NCBI RefSeq assembly: GCF_900114035.1 | Contig: NZ_FORP01000009.1 | Coordinates: forward strand, 124,001 to 188,000 | Reading direction: 5' to 3' | Length of the DNA: 64,000 bases | From: Amycolatopsis sacchari | GTDB taxonomy: Bacteria > Actinomycetota > Actinomycetes > Mycobacteriales > Pseudonocardiaceae | Shown: piece after piece, positions 8,217 through 17,237 of the stretch | Numbering within the stretch: the stretch's first letter is position 1 | Layout: every line of letters begins with the position of its first letter | Notes under the pieces: generated by a model | Database searches by the model: none | What the model was told of the DNA's origin: nothing | What the model saw: only the letters and a program-made list of their open reading frames with translations | Position numbers and translations under genes: made by a program

Positions 8217-9125
8217 TCAGCTCCCTGCGCGCAGGGTGGTCTCCGCCCACCGGCGGAACGTCGTCACCGGCAGCCCCAGCCGCGTGGCGAATTCGGGCCG
8301 CGCGGGTGCCGGGTGCGCACTCATGTGCTGCTGTCCCTGCAAGAGCGCCGCCAGCGGACCTTCCGCCGGCACCGGGCTCGCGGGCAGCTCGATGGTCGTT
8401 CCGAGGACCTCGGACAGGATCCGGGCCGCCTCCCGGAAGCTCAGCACGTCACCGGCGAGTTCGAGTTCGGCACCGTGGAACCGGTGCGGTCGGGCGAAAG
8501 CCGCGGCTGCGGCGGCGCCGATGTCGGCGACCGCGACGAAGGGGAGCCGGACGTCGAGGTCGGCGGCGACGTGGAGCCGGTCCGACGTCAACTCGGCGAA
8601 GTAGACCGACGGGCGCACGAAGTTCTCCATGAACGTCGCGGGGCGCAGGACCGTCCACTGTGGAAAACCCGCACCGCGCACGAGGTCCTCGACCGCGGCC
8701 TTGCTGTGGTAGTAGGCCCGCATGGGCGCACCCCAGCGTGACTCGTCGAAGTTCTCGAGGTCGACCGTGCCCGTGCCCGAGACGGAGGTGTGCACGAACT
8801 GCTCGACACCGGCGGCGAGGGCGGCGTCGACGAGGTTGCGCCCGCGGCGGACTTCGGCATCACTCGCCGGATCGGTGAGATCGGGCGTCTGCACCGAAAA
8901 CACCGCGCGAGCGCCGTCGAGGGCGTCCTTCAGCGACGGGAGGTCGTCGAGGTCGCCCCGGACGAGCGTGGCGCCCAGCTCACCGACTGCGGCGGCACGC
9001 TCGGCGCCGGGGTCCCGGACCAGGGCGCGCACCGGGACGCCGGCGGCCAGCAGCGCGCGGGCGACGGCGCCGCCCTGCTTGCCGGTCGCTCCGGTGATCA
9101 GCACGAAAGACGGTGGCGTGGGCAC
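8217..9125 (-). CDS. NmrA-like NAD(P)-binding family protein
   Basis: A 302-residue atypical short-chain reductase/NmrA-like protein. VLITGATGKQGGAVARALL is the Rossmann dinucleotide loop (GxxGxxG) near the N-terminus, RGDLDD the adjacent acidic turn, and VLRPATFMENFV the usual later NmrA signature. Such proteins act as NAD(P)H sensors or as ketone/quinone reductases. The GTG at 9125 follows GGAGAGG with good spacing; the longer open frame upstream overlaps the divergent TetR gene and is discarded. With the TetR gene it forms a divergent pair of the kind in which the repressor controls the reductase. Confidence 0.85.
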   Translation of the reverse strand: MPTPPSFVLITGATGKQGGAVARALLAAGVPVRALVRDPGAERAAAVGELGATLVRGDLDDLPSLKDALDGARAVFSVQTPDLTDPASDAEVRRGRNLVDAALAAGVEQFVHTSVSGTGTVDLENFDESRWGAPMRAYYHSKAAVEDLVRGAGFPQWTVLRPATFMENFVRPSVYFAELTSDRLHVAADLDVRLPFVAVADIGAAAAAAFARPHRFHGAELELAGDVLSFREAARILSEVLGTTIELPASPVPAEGPLAALLQGQQHMSAHPAPARPEFATRLGLPVTTFRRWAETTLRAGS

Positions 9126-9149
9126 GGCGATCCTCTCCGGGAGATAAGT

Positions 9150-9193
9150 GGGGTGGTACCCCGTTTTCCGCCCGCTACGATATGGGGCGCCCC
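9150..9193. promoter_or_regulatory. Palindromes in the NmrA-like/TetR divergent promoter
   Basis: GGGGT (9150-9154), three bases, ACCCC (9158-9162) is one inverted repeat; GGGGCGCCCC (9184-9193) is a perfect ten-base palindrome. Both lie in the 96-base region between the divergent NmrA-like and TetR genes and are candidates for the TetR operator. Confidence 0.35.
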
Positions 9194-9221
9194 TCCGTTT
9201 GTCCAGAAGAAAGGTCGTGCC

Positions 9222-9752
9222 GTGGTGAAGTCCGAGGCCAGGCCCCGCGCGGACTGGCAGCGCAACCACGAACGGCTCGTCGCCGCGGCCGCGGCGCTGG
9301 TGGCGCGGGACGGCGCGCAGGTCTCGCTCGAGGAGGTCGCCCGCGAGGCCGGGGTCGGGTCGGCCACCCTGCACCGGCACTTCGCCTCCCGGCACGCACT
9401 GCTCGAAGAGGTCTTCCAGGATTCGCTGGAGCGCCTCCGCCGGAGAGCGGGTGAACTGGCGGGCGGAGATGCCCGGACCGGACTGGTCACCTGGCTGGAA
9501 GAACTGACCGTCGCCGCCGCGGACACCCGCGGCCTGGCCGCCTCGCTGGGCGCCGGCGAAACCTGCCACACCATCATCCGCGACGCGACGACGGACCTGG
9601 TGAACCGCGCACGCACCGCGGCCGCCGTCCGCCCCGAGGTGTCCCCCGACGACCTGCTCACCCTGGTGACGGCCGTGTCCCTCGCCACCGAAGGCGACGC
9701 GGCGACGGCCCGCCGCCTGCTCGGACTCGCACTGGTGGGCGTGCTGCCCTGA
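9222..9752 (+). CDS. TetR-family transcriptional regulator
   Basis: A 176-residue TetR protein with the HTH in VSLEEVAREAGVGSATLHRHF (split here at G-S), i.e. residues about 30-55. The C-terminal ligand pocket is helical and ends in LLGLALVGVLP, which resembles the C-terminal domain common in regulators of NmrA-type reductases. The GTG at 9222 is preceded by AGAAAGG at seven bases. It is divergent from the NmrA-like reductase and probably represses it; the ligand is unknown. The next gene converges with a four-base gap. Confidence 0.88.
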   Translation: MVKSEARPRADWQRNHERLVAAAAALVARDGAQVSLEEVAREAGVGSATLHRHFASRHALLEEVFQDSLERLRRRAGELAGGDARTGLVTWLEELTVAAADTRGLAASLGAGETCHTIIRDATTDLVNRARTAAAVRPEVSPDDLLTLVTAVSLATEGDAATARRLLGLALVGVLP

Positions 9753-9755
9753 GCG

Positions 9756-10700
9756 TCAGCGCTTGCCGTAGGCCGCACGGAGGTGGTCGCCGATCATCGC
9801 GATGGCCGTGCGCGCCGTGTCCAGGTGCTTGAAGTGCGTGAAGCCGTGGTCGACGCCGGGGAACTCGTGGTAGGTGACGTCGGCGCCGTGCGCGCGGGCT
9901 CGCTCGGCGAAGGCGCGCATGTCGTGGCGGAGGGTGTCGAAGCCGCCGGTGAGGATCAGCAGCGGTGGGAAGTCACCCGGTTCCGGGTACCGGGCCGGTG
10001 ACACCACCGGATCGGTCAGGTCGGCGCCGAGGAGGTAGGTGTCGCGGATCATCCGCAGCATCCAGGGTCCGATGACCGGGACCCGCCGCGGGGAGGTGCG
10101 GCTCTCGTCGGGCAGGGAGAAGTCCGACGCGCCGTATTCCAGGCTGGCGGCCACCGGCGCGGGTTTCCCGTCCTGCAGCGCCTGCACGAGCACGCTCAGC
10201 GCGAGCTTCGCACCCGCGCTGCCCCCACCGACGGACACCCGGTCCGCGTCCCAGCCCCGGTTCCCCGCCTGGTCGAGGATCCACGAGTAGGCGTCGTAAC
10301 ACTCCTGCTCCGCGACGGGGAACCGGACCTGCGGGGCCACGTCGTAGTCGGGCAGGACCACGTAGCAGGACAGTTCGCTGGCCAGGTACCTGGCGACGTT
10401 GTCCTCCTGCTCCGGACGGCGCACCGCGAACGCGCCGCCGTGGAGGAGCAGGTGCACCGGAGGGCGCCGTCCCGCGGACAGTTCCGCCTCCAGGTCGGCC
10501 GGGACCGGTGAGTACAGCAGGGCGCGGATCTCACCGTGGCGGGTCGGGATCGCGATCCTCGCCGGTGCGGCAACGGGTTTCGTGGCGAACTGCAGGTCCC
10601 GCGATTCGAGCAGGAGCCTGCCCAGTAGCGGGAAGAACACCTGGAACGCGCGGGCGAGCAGCGCGGGCCGCCAGGCGATGGCGGGATCTTTGAAGGGCAT
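9756..10700 (-). CDS. Alpha/beta hydrolase fold-3 esterase
   Basis: A 314-residue hormone-sensitive-lipase-like esterase. HLLLHGGAF is the HGG oxyanion-hole motif (about residues 84-92), the nucleophile is in VGGGSAGAK (a GGSAG variant of the usual GDSAG), the acid is in GGFDTLRHD and the His in GVDHGFTHF. It probably hydrolyses short-chain esters in the cytoplasm. A GAGGG ribosome site lies between the stop of a 13-codon upstream frame and this ATG. The divergent TetR regulator starting at 10791 is the likely controller. Confidence 0.87.
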   Translation of the reverse strand: MPFKDPAIAWRPALLARAFQVFFPLLGRLLLESRDLQFATKPVAAPARIAIPTRHGEIRALLYSPVPADLEAELSAGRRPPVHLLLHGGAFAVRRPEQEDNVARYLASELSCYVVLPDYDVAPQVRFPVAEQECYDAYSWILDQAGNRGWDADRVSVGGGSAGAKLALSVLVQALQDGKPAPVAASLEYGASDFSLPDESRTSPRRVPVIGPWMLRMIRDTYLLGADLTDPVVSPARYPEPGDFPPLLILTGGFDTLRHDMRAFAERARAHGADVTYHEFPGVDHGFTHFKHLDTARTAIAMIGDHLRAAYGKR

Positions 10701-10713
10701 CAGGCGGTAGCCC

Positions 10714-10755
10714 TCACGCGCTGTCCGACGGCTCGTCGGCGATGGTGACGGTCAT
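10714..10755 (-). CDS. Possible 13-residue leader peptide upstream of the esterase
   Basis: An ATG at 10755 with GGAGC upstream opens a 13-codon frame (MTVTIADEPSDSA) that stops 13 bases before the esterase start. The esterase ribosome site immediately follows its stop codon, so its translation could influence the esterase. Nothing in the peptide suggests attenuation; it may also be chance or a relic of an older start. Confidence is low. Confidence 0.25.
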   Translation of the reverse strand: MTVTIADEPSDSA

Positions 10756-10790
10756 CTCGGCGGGCTCCTGAACTTTGTTAACGTAGCCCC

Positions 10791-11426
10791 GTGGCGAAGG
10801 GCATCACGCGGGAACGGATCGTGACGGCGGCACTCGAACTGCTCGACGAGAAGGGCATGGACGCCCTCACCGTGCGCGCTCTCGCGTCCCGGCTCGACGT
10901 GGCGGCACCCGCACTGTATTGGCACGTGCGCAACAAGCAGGAGCTGCTCGACGAGATGAGCACTTTCGTCATGCGCCGCGTCACGGACGCGCTCTCGTCG
11001 ATTCCCGCAGGGGCAGACTGGCGGGACGACCTGGCCACGTACGGCCGGGTGCTGCGCACGGAGTACCTCCGCCACCGGGACGGCGCACGCATCTTCAGCG
11101 GCACGCGCTTCTCCGACCCCGAGGTCGTGAAGGCCAAGGAATCCTGGCTCGCGCGCCTGACCGAAGCCGGGTTCTCGCTCGCCGAAGCCGACGACGCCAT
11201 CGAGCTGGTCACCGCGTTCGTCGTCGGTTTCGTCATCGAGGAGCAGGAGCGCAGCCAGTCCGCCGGCATCGACCCGGCCCGCTATTCGCTGGCCGACCGC
11301 GACGCGTGGCTGGGTGAGGGCGCCGAACTGGTCAAGGCCGCAGGCCACCTCCGCGACGACGGCGACCAGCGGTTCGAACGGCACCTCGCCGTCCTCCTCG
11401 ACGGGCTCGCGGCGCAGTCACGCTGA
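10791..11426 (+). CDS. TetR-family regulator with TetR_C ligand domain
   Basis: A 211-residue protein resembling the classical tetracycline repressor in layout: HTH in LTVRALASRLDVAAPALYWH (residues about 28-47), then NKQELLDEMS and a long TetR_C helical domain with RFSDPEVVKAKESWL and VTAFVVGFVIEEQE. This subfamily regulates efflux pumps, esterases or tailoring genes in actinomycetes. The GTG start lies close to GTTAAC, a six-base palindrome in the promoter. It is divergent from the alpha/beta hydrolase, which it probably regulates, and converges with the PaaX-type gene (13-base gap). Confidence 0.88.
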   Translation: MAKGITRERIVTAALELLDEKGMDALTVRALASRLDVAAPALYWHVRNKQELLDEMSTFVMRRVTDALSSIPAGADWRDDLATYGRVLRTEYLRHRDGARIFSGTRFSDPEVVKAKESWLARLTEAGFSLAEADDAIELVTAFVVGFVIEEQERSQSAGIDPARYSLADRDAWLGEGAELVKAAGHLRDDGDQRFERHLAVLLDGLAAQSR

Positions 11427-11439
11427 CGGCGGAACGACC

Positions 11440-12423
11440 TCAGGCCGTGGCGTCGAGGTCCAGTGTCGTGCCGCCACCTTCGGCGGCGTGCTGCGCCATG
11501 CGCCGCTCCAGCGCCTTGCGGCTGAGGTCGAGCAGGTCCTCCGTCGTGTTGTACGTGACCAGTTCGGCGAGTTCGGGCGAGTACCGTTCCACGATCTGCC
11601 GCACCCGGATCGCCGCGAGGGAACCCAGCGTGTTGTACACCTCGACGAAGATCTCGTACGCCTCGCGGCGCGGCCACTTCGCCGGCAGCAGGTTCGACGG
11701 CAGGTCCGGGTCGATGCCCGGGAAGCTCCGCCAGCTGTCCATGATGTGCGTGCGCGACAACAGCGCCTGGCTCGCACCCACGTCCCCGTCGCGGACCTGC
11801 GTGCGAAGGCGCCCGTACGTGGTGATGAACTCGTGGTACCGCGCGGCGATCTCGTCGAGGTCCCAGGCGTCGATCGCGCGCCGCGCGGACGGCGGGTGCT
11901 CCGTGGCGCGGAAGATGGTGACCTCCCGCAGACCCAGTTCGTCGAACTCCTGCCGGGCCTGTTCGGCGACCGGCCGGGCCGACACCCACGTGCCGTCGTA
12001 GAGCGGGGCGAACCCCAGCCACCGCAGGCGCGAGTAGACCGAGTAGCGCGAATCGCGCTCGCGCTCCGACAGCGAGAACATCGCCACCGTCCACCGGCCG
12101 TCCCAGGACTCGTTCTCCTGGCCGAACGAGATGAACCGGTAACCCCGCGCCAGCAGCATGTCCGACGCGCCGGGCGCGAGACCGTAGTAGGAGTTGCGGC
12201 CCACCTTCGACGAGACGACGACACCCCGCCGGGCCAGCCGGTTGAGCGCCGCGCGCGCCGCGGTGAGGCCGATGTCGAACTCGCCCAGCAGCGCGACGAG
12301 CGCGGCGGAGGGCAGGTGCTCGTCGCGCAGCACCCAGTAGTCGCCGAGCAGCGTGGTCAGCAGGTGCTGCGAGGAGGTCCCCGCCTGCGACCTCGGCAGC
12401 TGCGGCGGCTGCGTGCCGGTCAT
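11440..12423 (-). CDS. PaaX-family transcriptional regulator
   Basis: A 327-residue protein with the PaaX architecture: an N-terminal winged helix (LTTLLGDYWVLRDEHLPSAA, then ALLGEFDIGLTAARAALNRL), a central domain containing WDGRWTVAMFSLSE, and a C-terminal PaaX_C domain ending with a helical ERYSPEL region. PaaX proteins repress aromatic-acid catabolic operons and respond to CoA thioesters; this family is broader in actinomycetes. The ATG at 12423 follows GGGTGA. It is divergent from the ABC importer/hydrolase operon, so I infer that it controls uptake and hydrolysis of the importer's substrate. Confidence 0.88.
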   Translation of the reverse strand: MTGTQPPQLPRSQAGTSSQHLLTTLLGDYWVLRDEHLPSAALVALLGEFDIGLTAARAALNRLARRGVVVSSKVGRNSYYGLAPGASDMLLARGYRFISFGQENESWDGRWTVAMFSLSERERDSRYSVYSRLRWLGFAPLYDGTWVSARPVAEQARQEFDELGLREVTIFRATEHPPSARRAIDAWDLDEIAARYHEFITTYGRLRTQVRDGDVGASQALLSRTHIMDSWRSFPGIDPDLPSNLLPAKWPRREAYEIFVEVYNTLGSLAAIRVRQIVERYSPELAELVTYNTTEDLLDLSRKALERRMAQHAAEGGGTTLDLDATA

Positions 12424-12761
12424 CCGATCACCCCCCGGGTCGACGAAGCATAACCGGCCTGCGATCGGGCCAGCCGCATCAGCGCGACGGAACTCGTCCA
12501 AGCATGACTTAGCACGACACAAGTTGACAAGATGTGACGGCAAAGTACCGCGTTTTTACCGAAAACTCCCTGTCAGTCACGGTACGTGCATCATCGAACC
12601 CGTCCGCCGCCACAGCACAGCTCCAACCGATACGCGACAGAATCATTGACAGTCGGAAGATCTGCGGATTATGGTCCAGCCCACACTCGCCGGACGGCGA
12701 CCGGCTGCGCGCGCACCGGGCAGCCGGCGTTCGGCCGCTCCCCAGTGTCGAGGAGGACACG
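12424..12761 (+). promoter_or_regulatory. Divergent regulatory region of the PaaX gene and ABC importer operon
   Basis: This 338-base region has no convincing gene and is AT-richer than its neighbours. A good promoter for the importer operon is TTGACA (12646-12651), 18 bases, TATGGT (12670-12675). A second TTGACA at 12524-12529 has no matching -10. GTACCG (12545-12550) and CGGTAC (12580-12585) form a loose inverted repeat, and AAGCAT recurs at 12446 and 12500 beside the PaaX start. These are candidate PaaX operator elements. The leader from the promoter to the ATG is about 80 bases. Confidence 0.5.
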
Positions 12762-14345
12762 ATGCGCAGACTTTCGCCGGGCAGGCGGCGCGCCCCCGCT
12801 GTGCTCGCCACCGCCACCGCGATGTCACTGGCGTTGTTCGCGGCCGCGGCCTGTTCGCCGGCCGGCGGCGGCTCGCCGTCCAGCGGTTCGGCGTCGAAGC
12901 TCACCCTGCAGTTCACCGGTCCGCCGATCAGCCTCAACCCCGCGCTGGGCGGCAACGGACTGTCCACGATGTACACCGCGCTCGCCTACGACCCGCTGAT
13001 CTACCTCAGCGGCGACGGCAAGCTGGTCCCGGACCTGGCCACCGAGTGGCACTACGTCGGCGAGGGCAACAAGGTCTTCGAGCTGACCCTGCGCCAGGGC
13101 GTCAAGTTCACCGACGGCAGCCCGCTCACGGCCGACGCAGCCGTCGCGTCGATGAACTACTTCCTCAAGGCGGGTGGCGGACTCGTCAGCAACGCCGGGC
13201 CGATCGACTCGATCACGGCGGCGGCCCCCGACAAGGTCCGCGTCACGTACAAGTCGGCGAACCCCGACGCCGCCATGACCATGACGCAGTACTACGGGAT
13301 CGGCTCGATCATCGGGCCGAAGGGCCTTGCCGACCCGCAGTCGCTGCTGACCACCAGCGACGGGACCGGGCAGTACGTCTACAACGGCAAGACGTCGGTG
13401 GCCAACAGCCGCTACGACTACGACAAGAACCCGGCCTACTTCAACCCCTCCGCCCAGATGTTCGGCGGCGTGAGCATCCGCGTGATCGGGGACGCGCAGG
13501 CGGTGCTGTCCGCCACGCAGACCGGGCAGGTGCAGTTCGCGGCCGGCAGCTCCGCCACCGTGGACGCCGCGAAACAGGCCAACCTCACGGTCCTCTCGGC
13601 GCCGTTCTTCAACTGGAACCTGATCCTCGCCGACGCGGCGGGGACGGTCAGCAAGCCGCTGGGCGACGTCCGCGTCCGGCAGGCCATTGCGTACGCGCTC
13701 GACCGCAAGGGCCTGGCCAACGCGCTGGGCGGCCAGTACGCCGGCCCCAGCACGCAGGTCCTGCTGCCGGGCCTCGACGGGTACGTCCCCGAGGCCGGCT
13801 ACACCTACGACCTCGCCAAGGCGAAGAGCCTGATGGCGGAGGCCGGCTACCCCGACGGGTTCCCGCTGACCGTCCTCACCGAGTCGGTGATCGACCGGAA
13901 CACGACCTACTCACAGGCCATTGTGGACGCTCTGGGTGCCATCGGGATCAAGGCCACCCTGCACGTGGAGGCCACCGGCATCGGCCAGTTCTCCGGTGAC
14001 GCGCTGAGCAAGCAGTACGCCGCGATCATCTTCCCCAGCGCGGGTACCGACCTGTTCCAGGTGCACAACCAGATCTCGGCGGGGCTGTTCAACCCGTTCG
14101 GCCACAAGGACGAGCAGCTGGACACGACGCTGGCGCAGGCTTTCGCGGCCGACGGTGCCGAGCGGACCCGGCTGTACCAGCAGGCCTCGCAGCGCTACCA
14201 GGACCTCGCCTGGTACGTGCCGGTCTTCTCCACCGAGAACCTCCTCTACGTCAGCCCGAAGCTGGACAACGTCAAGACCTCGGAGCTCAACCCCAACCCG
14301 ATGCCGGTCGCGCCGACGCCGGAACTCGCCTGGCGGAACAAGTAG
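12762..14345 (+). CDS. ABC importer substrate-binding lipoprotein (SBP_bac_5 family)
   Basis: A 527-residue extracellular solute-binding protein. The N-terminus has an RR-containing signal with hydrophobic core VLATATAMSLALFAAAAC, where the AAAC lipobox indicates a lipoprotein anchored at the Cys near residue 32. The mature part has the cluster C hallmarks: LNPALGGNGLSTMYTALAYD, LATEWHYV, KVFELTLRQGVKFTDGSPLT and VRQAIAYALDR. These proteins feed peptides, glycosides, nickel or other ligands to Dpp/Opp-type importers. The ATG follows GAGGAGG. The first gene of a six-gene operon; the two hydrolases at the end hint that the ligand carries an ester, lactone or similar bond. Confidence 0.93.
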   Translation: MRRLSPGRRRAPAVLATATAMSLALFAAAACSPAGGGSPSSGSASKLTLQFTGPPISLNPALGGNGLSTMYTALAYDPLIYLSGDGKLVPDLATEWHYVGEGNKVFELTLRQGVKFTDGSPLTADAAVASMNYFLKAGGGLVSNAGPIDSITAAAPDKVRVTYKSANPDAAMTMTQYYGIGSIIGPKGLADPQSLLTTSDGTGQYVYNGKTSVANSRYDYDKNPAYFNPSAQMFGGVSIRVIGDAQAVLSATQTGQVQFAAGSSATVDAAKQANLTVLSAPFFNWNLILADAAGTVSKPLGDVRVRQAIAYALDRKGLANALGGQYAGPSTQVLLPGLDGYVPEAGYTYDLAKAKSLMAEAGYPDGFPLTVLTESVIDRNTTYSQAIVDALGAIGIKATLHVEATGIGQFSGDALSKQYAAIIFPSAGTDLFQVHNQISAGLFNPFGHKDEQLDTTLAQAFAADGAERTRLYQQASQRYQDLAWYVPVFSTENLLYVSPKLDNVKTSELNPNPMPVAPTPELAWRNK

Positions 14346-14385
14346 GCCAGGGGGAACCGATGACGCGGGAAGGAGGACGACTGCC

Positions 14386-15327
14386 GTGCTGAAACTGCTG
14401 GCCCACCGGATCGCGTTGTCGATCCCGCTGATCCTGCTGGTCTCGGTGGTGGTGTTCGCGCTCGAGTCGCTCGTGCCCGGCGATCCGGCGCAGACCGTGC
14501 TCGGGCAGGCCGCGACCCCGGAGAGCATCGCGGCGCTGCACCAGCAGATGGGGCTCGACCAGCCGTGGCCCGAACGCTACTGGAACTGGCTTTCCGGTCT
14601 ACTGCACGGAAATCTCGGCACCTCGCTGTTCACCGGCGACGACGTCGTGTCGGCGCTGAACACGCGGCTGGGCATCACGGTGTCACTGGTGCTGTGCTGC
14701 GTGGTCGTCAGCGCCGTGGTCGGCACCGCGCTCGGCCTGTTCAGCGCGGTGCGCGGCGGCCCGGCCGCACGCGTCGTCGACGTGCTGTCGCTGGCCGGGC
14801 TGGCGTTGCCGAACTTCTGGGTCGCGATCGTCCTGGTGGCGTTGTTCGCCGTGAAGGTGCGCCTGTTCCCGGCGACCGGCTACGTGCCGTTCGCCGAGTC
14901 GCCGGGGCAGTGGGCGCGCTCGCTGGTCCTGCCGGTGATCGCGCTCAGCCTGTTCGGGATCACCGCGGTGGCGAAGCAGGCCCGCGACTCGGCGCTCGAC
15001 GTGCTGGACACCGACTACATCCGGGTGCTGCGCGGCAACGGCGTCGCCGAATCGCGGATCGTGTTCAAGCACGTCCTGCGCAACGCCGCCATCCCGGTGG
15101 TCACGGTGCTGGGCGTGGTCGCGGTCTCGATGCTCAGCGGCACGGTGTTCGTCGAGGGGGTGTTCGTGCTCCCCGGGCTGGGCAGCCTCGCCACGCAGGC
15201 CACCACGGACCACGACCTGCCCGTCATCCTCGGCATCGGCGTCTACTTCACCGTGGTGGTCATCGTCATCAACCTGCTCGTCGACCTCGCGTACGGCGTG
15301 CTCAACCCGAAGGTGCGGGCGTCATGA
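14386..15327 (+). CDS. Dpp/Opp-type ABC permease (DppB-like)
   Basis: A 313-residue permease of normal length with about six TM helices. It has the typical N-terminal signature LVPGDPAQTVLGQAATPES and LGLDQP-like region (MGLDQPWPERYWNWL), and the EAA loop around ARDSALDVLDTDYIRVLRGNG in which the ATPase docks. It forms the translocation pore together with the permease half of the following fusion protein. The GTG start is preceded by AAGGAGGA. Its stop overlaps the next start (ATGA), indicating translational coupling within the importer operon. Confidence 0.93.
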   Translation: MLKLLAHRIALSIPLILLVSVVVFALESLVPGDPAQTVLGQAATPESIAALHQQMGLDQPWPERYWNWLSGLLHGNLGTSLFTGDDVVSALNTRLGITVSLVLCCVVVSAVVGTALGLFSAVRGGPAARVVDVLSLAGLALPNFWVAIVLVALFAVKVRLFPATGYVPFAESPGQWARSLVLPVIALSLFGITAVAKQARDSALDVLDTDYIRVLRGNGVAESRIVFKHVLRNAAIPVVTVLGVVAVSMLSGTVFVEGVFVLPGLGSLATQATTDHDLPVILGIGVYFTVVVIVINLLVDLAYGVLNPKVRAS

Positions 15328-17237
15328 CCACAGTGCCCGAACCGGCGGCCACCCCTCCGGCGGCCGGCACGAGCCTGGTCCGCTCCGTGCTCACGTCGCC
15401 CCGGGGTGCGATCGCCGTCGCGTTCCTCGTCCTGCTCGTGCTCGCCTGCGTGCTGGCGCCGCTCATCGCGCCGTACGACCCGCTGGCGCAGCACCTGTCC
15501 GCGGTCCGGGCGGGGCCGTCGGGGGACTACTGGCTGGGCACCGACAGCCTGGGCCGCGACCTGCTCAGCCGGCTGCTCCACGGCGGCCGCAGCTCGCTGC
15601 TCGGTGTGCTGGAAGCCGTCGTCGCGCAGCTGGTCGTGGCTGTCCCTTGTGGACTGTTCGCCGGGTACCGCGGCGGCGCCTTCGACCGGATAACCATGCG
15701 TGTCGCGGAAGTGGTGATGTCCGTACCGGTCATCATCATCCTGCTGGCGGTCCTGTCGATCTTCGACCGCAGCATGACGTCGGCCATGATCGCGTTCGGC
15801 GTGCTCGGCTCGGCGGGGCTGATGCGGGTCGTCCGCGGCGCGGCGCTCGCCGCACGCGAGGAGCTGTACGTGACGGCGGCCGAGCTGATGGGCCTGTCGA
15901 GGCTGCAGGTCGTCGTGCGGCATGTGCTCCCCCGCTGCCGCGGCGTCATCGTCGTCCAGGCGTCGTTGTTCGCGGCCGTCACGCTCGGGGTGCAGACCGG
16001 TTTGACGTTCCTGTCGCTGGGACCGCCCCCGCCCGCGCCGACGTGGGGCGGCATGGTCGCCGACGCCGCTTCGGTGTTCAACCAGGACGCGTGGATGCTC
16101 GTGCCGCCCGGCGTCACCATCGCGCTCACCGTGCTCGCATTCGGCGTGCTAGGTGACGTCGTCCGCGATGCCAACGCGGAGAAGCAGGCCGCCGCACCCC
16201 GCGCCCGGCGCAGGCGCCACACGGCCCCGGCCACAGGTGCCACACCGCGGGAAGACGTGCTGCTCTCGGTGCGGGACCTGTCGGTCGCGACCGATGGTGA
16301 GCACCCGCTCGCCCTGATCGACGGGGTCGGCTTCGACATCGAGGCCGGGGAAACCGTCGGCCTGGTCGGCGAATCGGGCAGCGGCAAGACCATGACGGCG
16401 CGTGCCGTGATGGGCCTGCTGCCCCGCAACTGCCGGATCGCCTCCGGGGCGGTCGTGTTCGACGGCAAGCCCATCCATGGTCTGGACCAGCGCGCGTTCC
16501 GCGAGCTGCGCGGCAGGCGGATCGCGATGATCTCCCAGGAGCCGATGGCCGCGCTCGACCCGTCCTTCCGGATCGGGTCGCTGGTCGCCGAGGTCGTCCG
16601 CGCGGTGGACGACCTCAAGGGCGCGGCGTTGCGCGCCAGGGTGGTCGAGCTCCTGCGCATGGTCGAGATCCCCGACCCCGAGGGCGTCGCCCGCCGGTTC
16701 CCGCACCAGATCTCCGGCGGGATGGCCCAGCGGGTGGCGATCGCGATGGCACTGGCCGGGCGGCCGGAGCTGCTCATCGCCGACGAACCCACGACCGCGC
16801 TCGACGTGACCGTGCAGGCGGAGATCCTCGACCTGCTGCGCTCGCTGCAGCGGGAAAACCACATGGCGATCCTGCTCGTCACGCACAACTGGGGTGTCGT
16901 CGCCGACCTGTGCACGAAGGTCGTCGTCATGTACGCCGGGCAGGTGGTCGAGACCGCGAGCGCCGCGGACATCTTCAGCAGGCCCGCGCACCCCTACACG
17001 CGGGCGCTGTTGCAGTCCAGCCCGGAGAACACCCCGCTCGGCGAACGCATCCGGGCCATCCCCGGCACGGTGCCCTCACCACACGAATGGCCGACCGGCT
17101 GCCGCTTCGCGAGCCGGTGCGACCTCGCGCGGCCGGAGTGCACGGAGGGAGCGATACCCGTGGAAGCGCTTTCCGGAGACCGGATCTCGCGCTGCATCAG
17201 GATCGACGCCCTGCTCGGCGAGGAGGTGAGCCGGTGA
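15324..17237 (+). CDS. ABC permease-ATPase fusion (DppC-DppD type)
   Basis: A single 637-residue frame joins two subunits. Residues 1 to about 285 are a DppC-like permease (GTDSLGRDLLSRLLHGGRSS; EAA loop ARGEELY-like region at AAREELYVTAAELMGLS). After a basic linker (about 290-315), residues 316-637 are a DppD-like ATPase with Walker A GESGSGKT near 349-357, signature ISGGMAQR near 463, Walker B LLIADEPT near 484 and an oligopeptide-type C-terminal Cys cluster (GCRFASRCDLARPEC). Fusion fixes one ATPase to one permease. Such fusions are known in actinomycetes. GTGA couples it to the next ATPase gene. Confidence 0.93.
   Translation: MTTVPEPAATPPAAGTSLVRSVLTSPRGAIAVAFLVLLVLACVLAPLIAPYDPLAQHLSAVRAGPSGDYWLGTDSLGRDLLSRLLHGGRSSLLGVLEAVVAQLVVAVPCGLFAGYRGGAFDRITMRVAEVVMSVPVIIILLAVLSIFDRSMTSAMIAFGVLGSAGLMRVVRGAALAAREELYVTAAELMGLSRLQVVVRHVLPRCRGVIVVQASLFAAVTLGVQTGLTFLSLGPPPPAPTWGGMVADAASVFNQDAWMLVPPGVTIALTVLAFGVLGDVVRDANAEKQAAAPRARRRRHTAPATGATPREDVLLSVRDLSVATDGEHPLALIDGVGFDIEAGETVGLVGESGSGKTMTARAVMGLLPRNCRIASGAVVFDGKPIHGLDQRAFRELRGRRIAMISQEPMAALDPSFRIGSLVAEVVRAVDDLKGAALRARVVELLRMVEIPDPEGVARRFPHQISGGMAQRVAIAMALAGRPELLIADEPTTALDVTVQAEILDLLRSLQRENHMAILLVTHNWGVVADLCTKVVVMYAGQVVETASAADIFSRPAHPYTRALLQSSPENTPLGERIRAIPGTVPSPHEWPTGCRFASRCDLARPECTEGAIPVEALSGDRISRCIRIDALLGEEVSR

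Noticed and set aside
12524..12529. A first TTGACA in the PaaX/importer region
   Set aside because: No plausible -10 follows at 16-19 bases; the copy at 12646 has one.
14360..14392. A ten-codon frame whose stop overlaps the DppB-like start
   Set aside because: It is formed by the AAGGAGGA ribosome site itself and is probably chance.
14565..15323. A 5' extension of the permease-ATPase fusion frame by 253 codons
   Set aside because: The added part is an arginine-rich shadow of the DppB-like permease gene; the ATG at 15324 overlapping the previous stop is the natural start.
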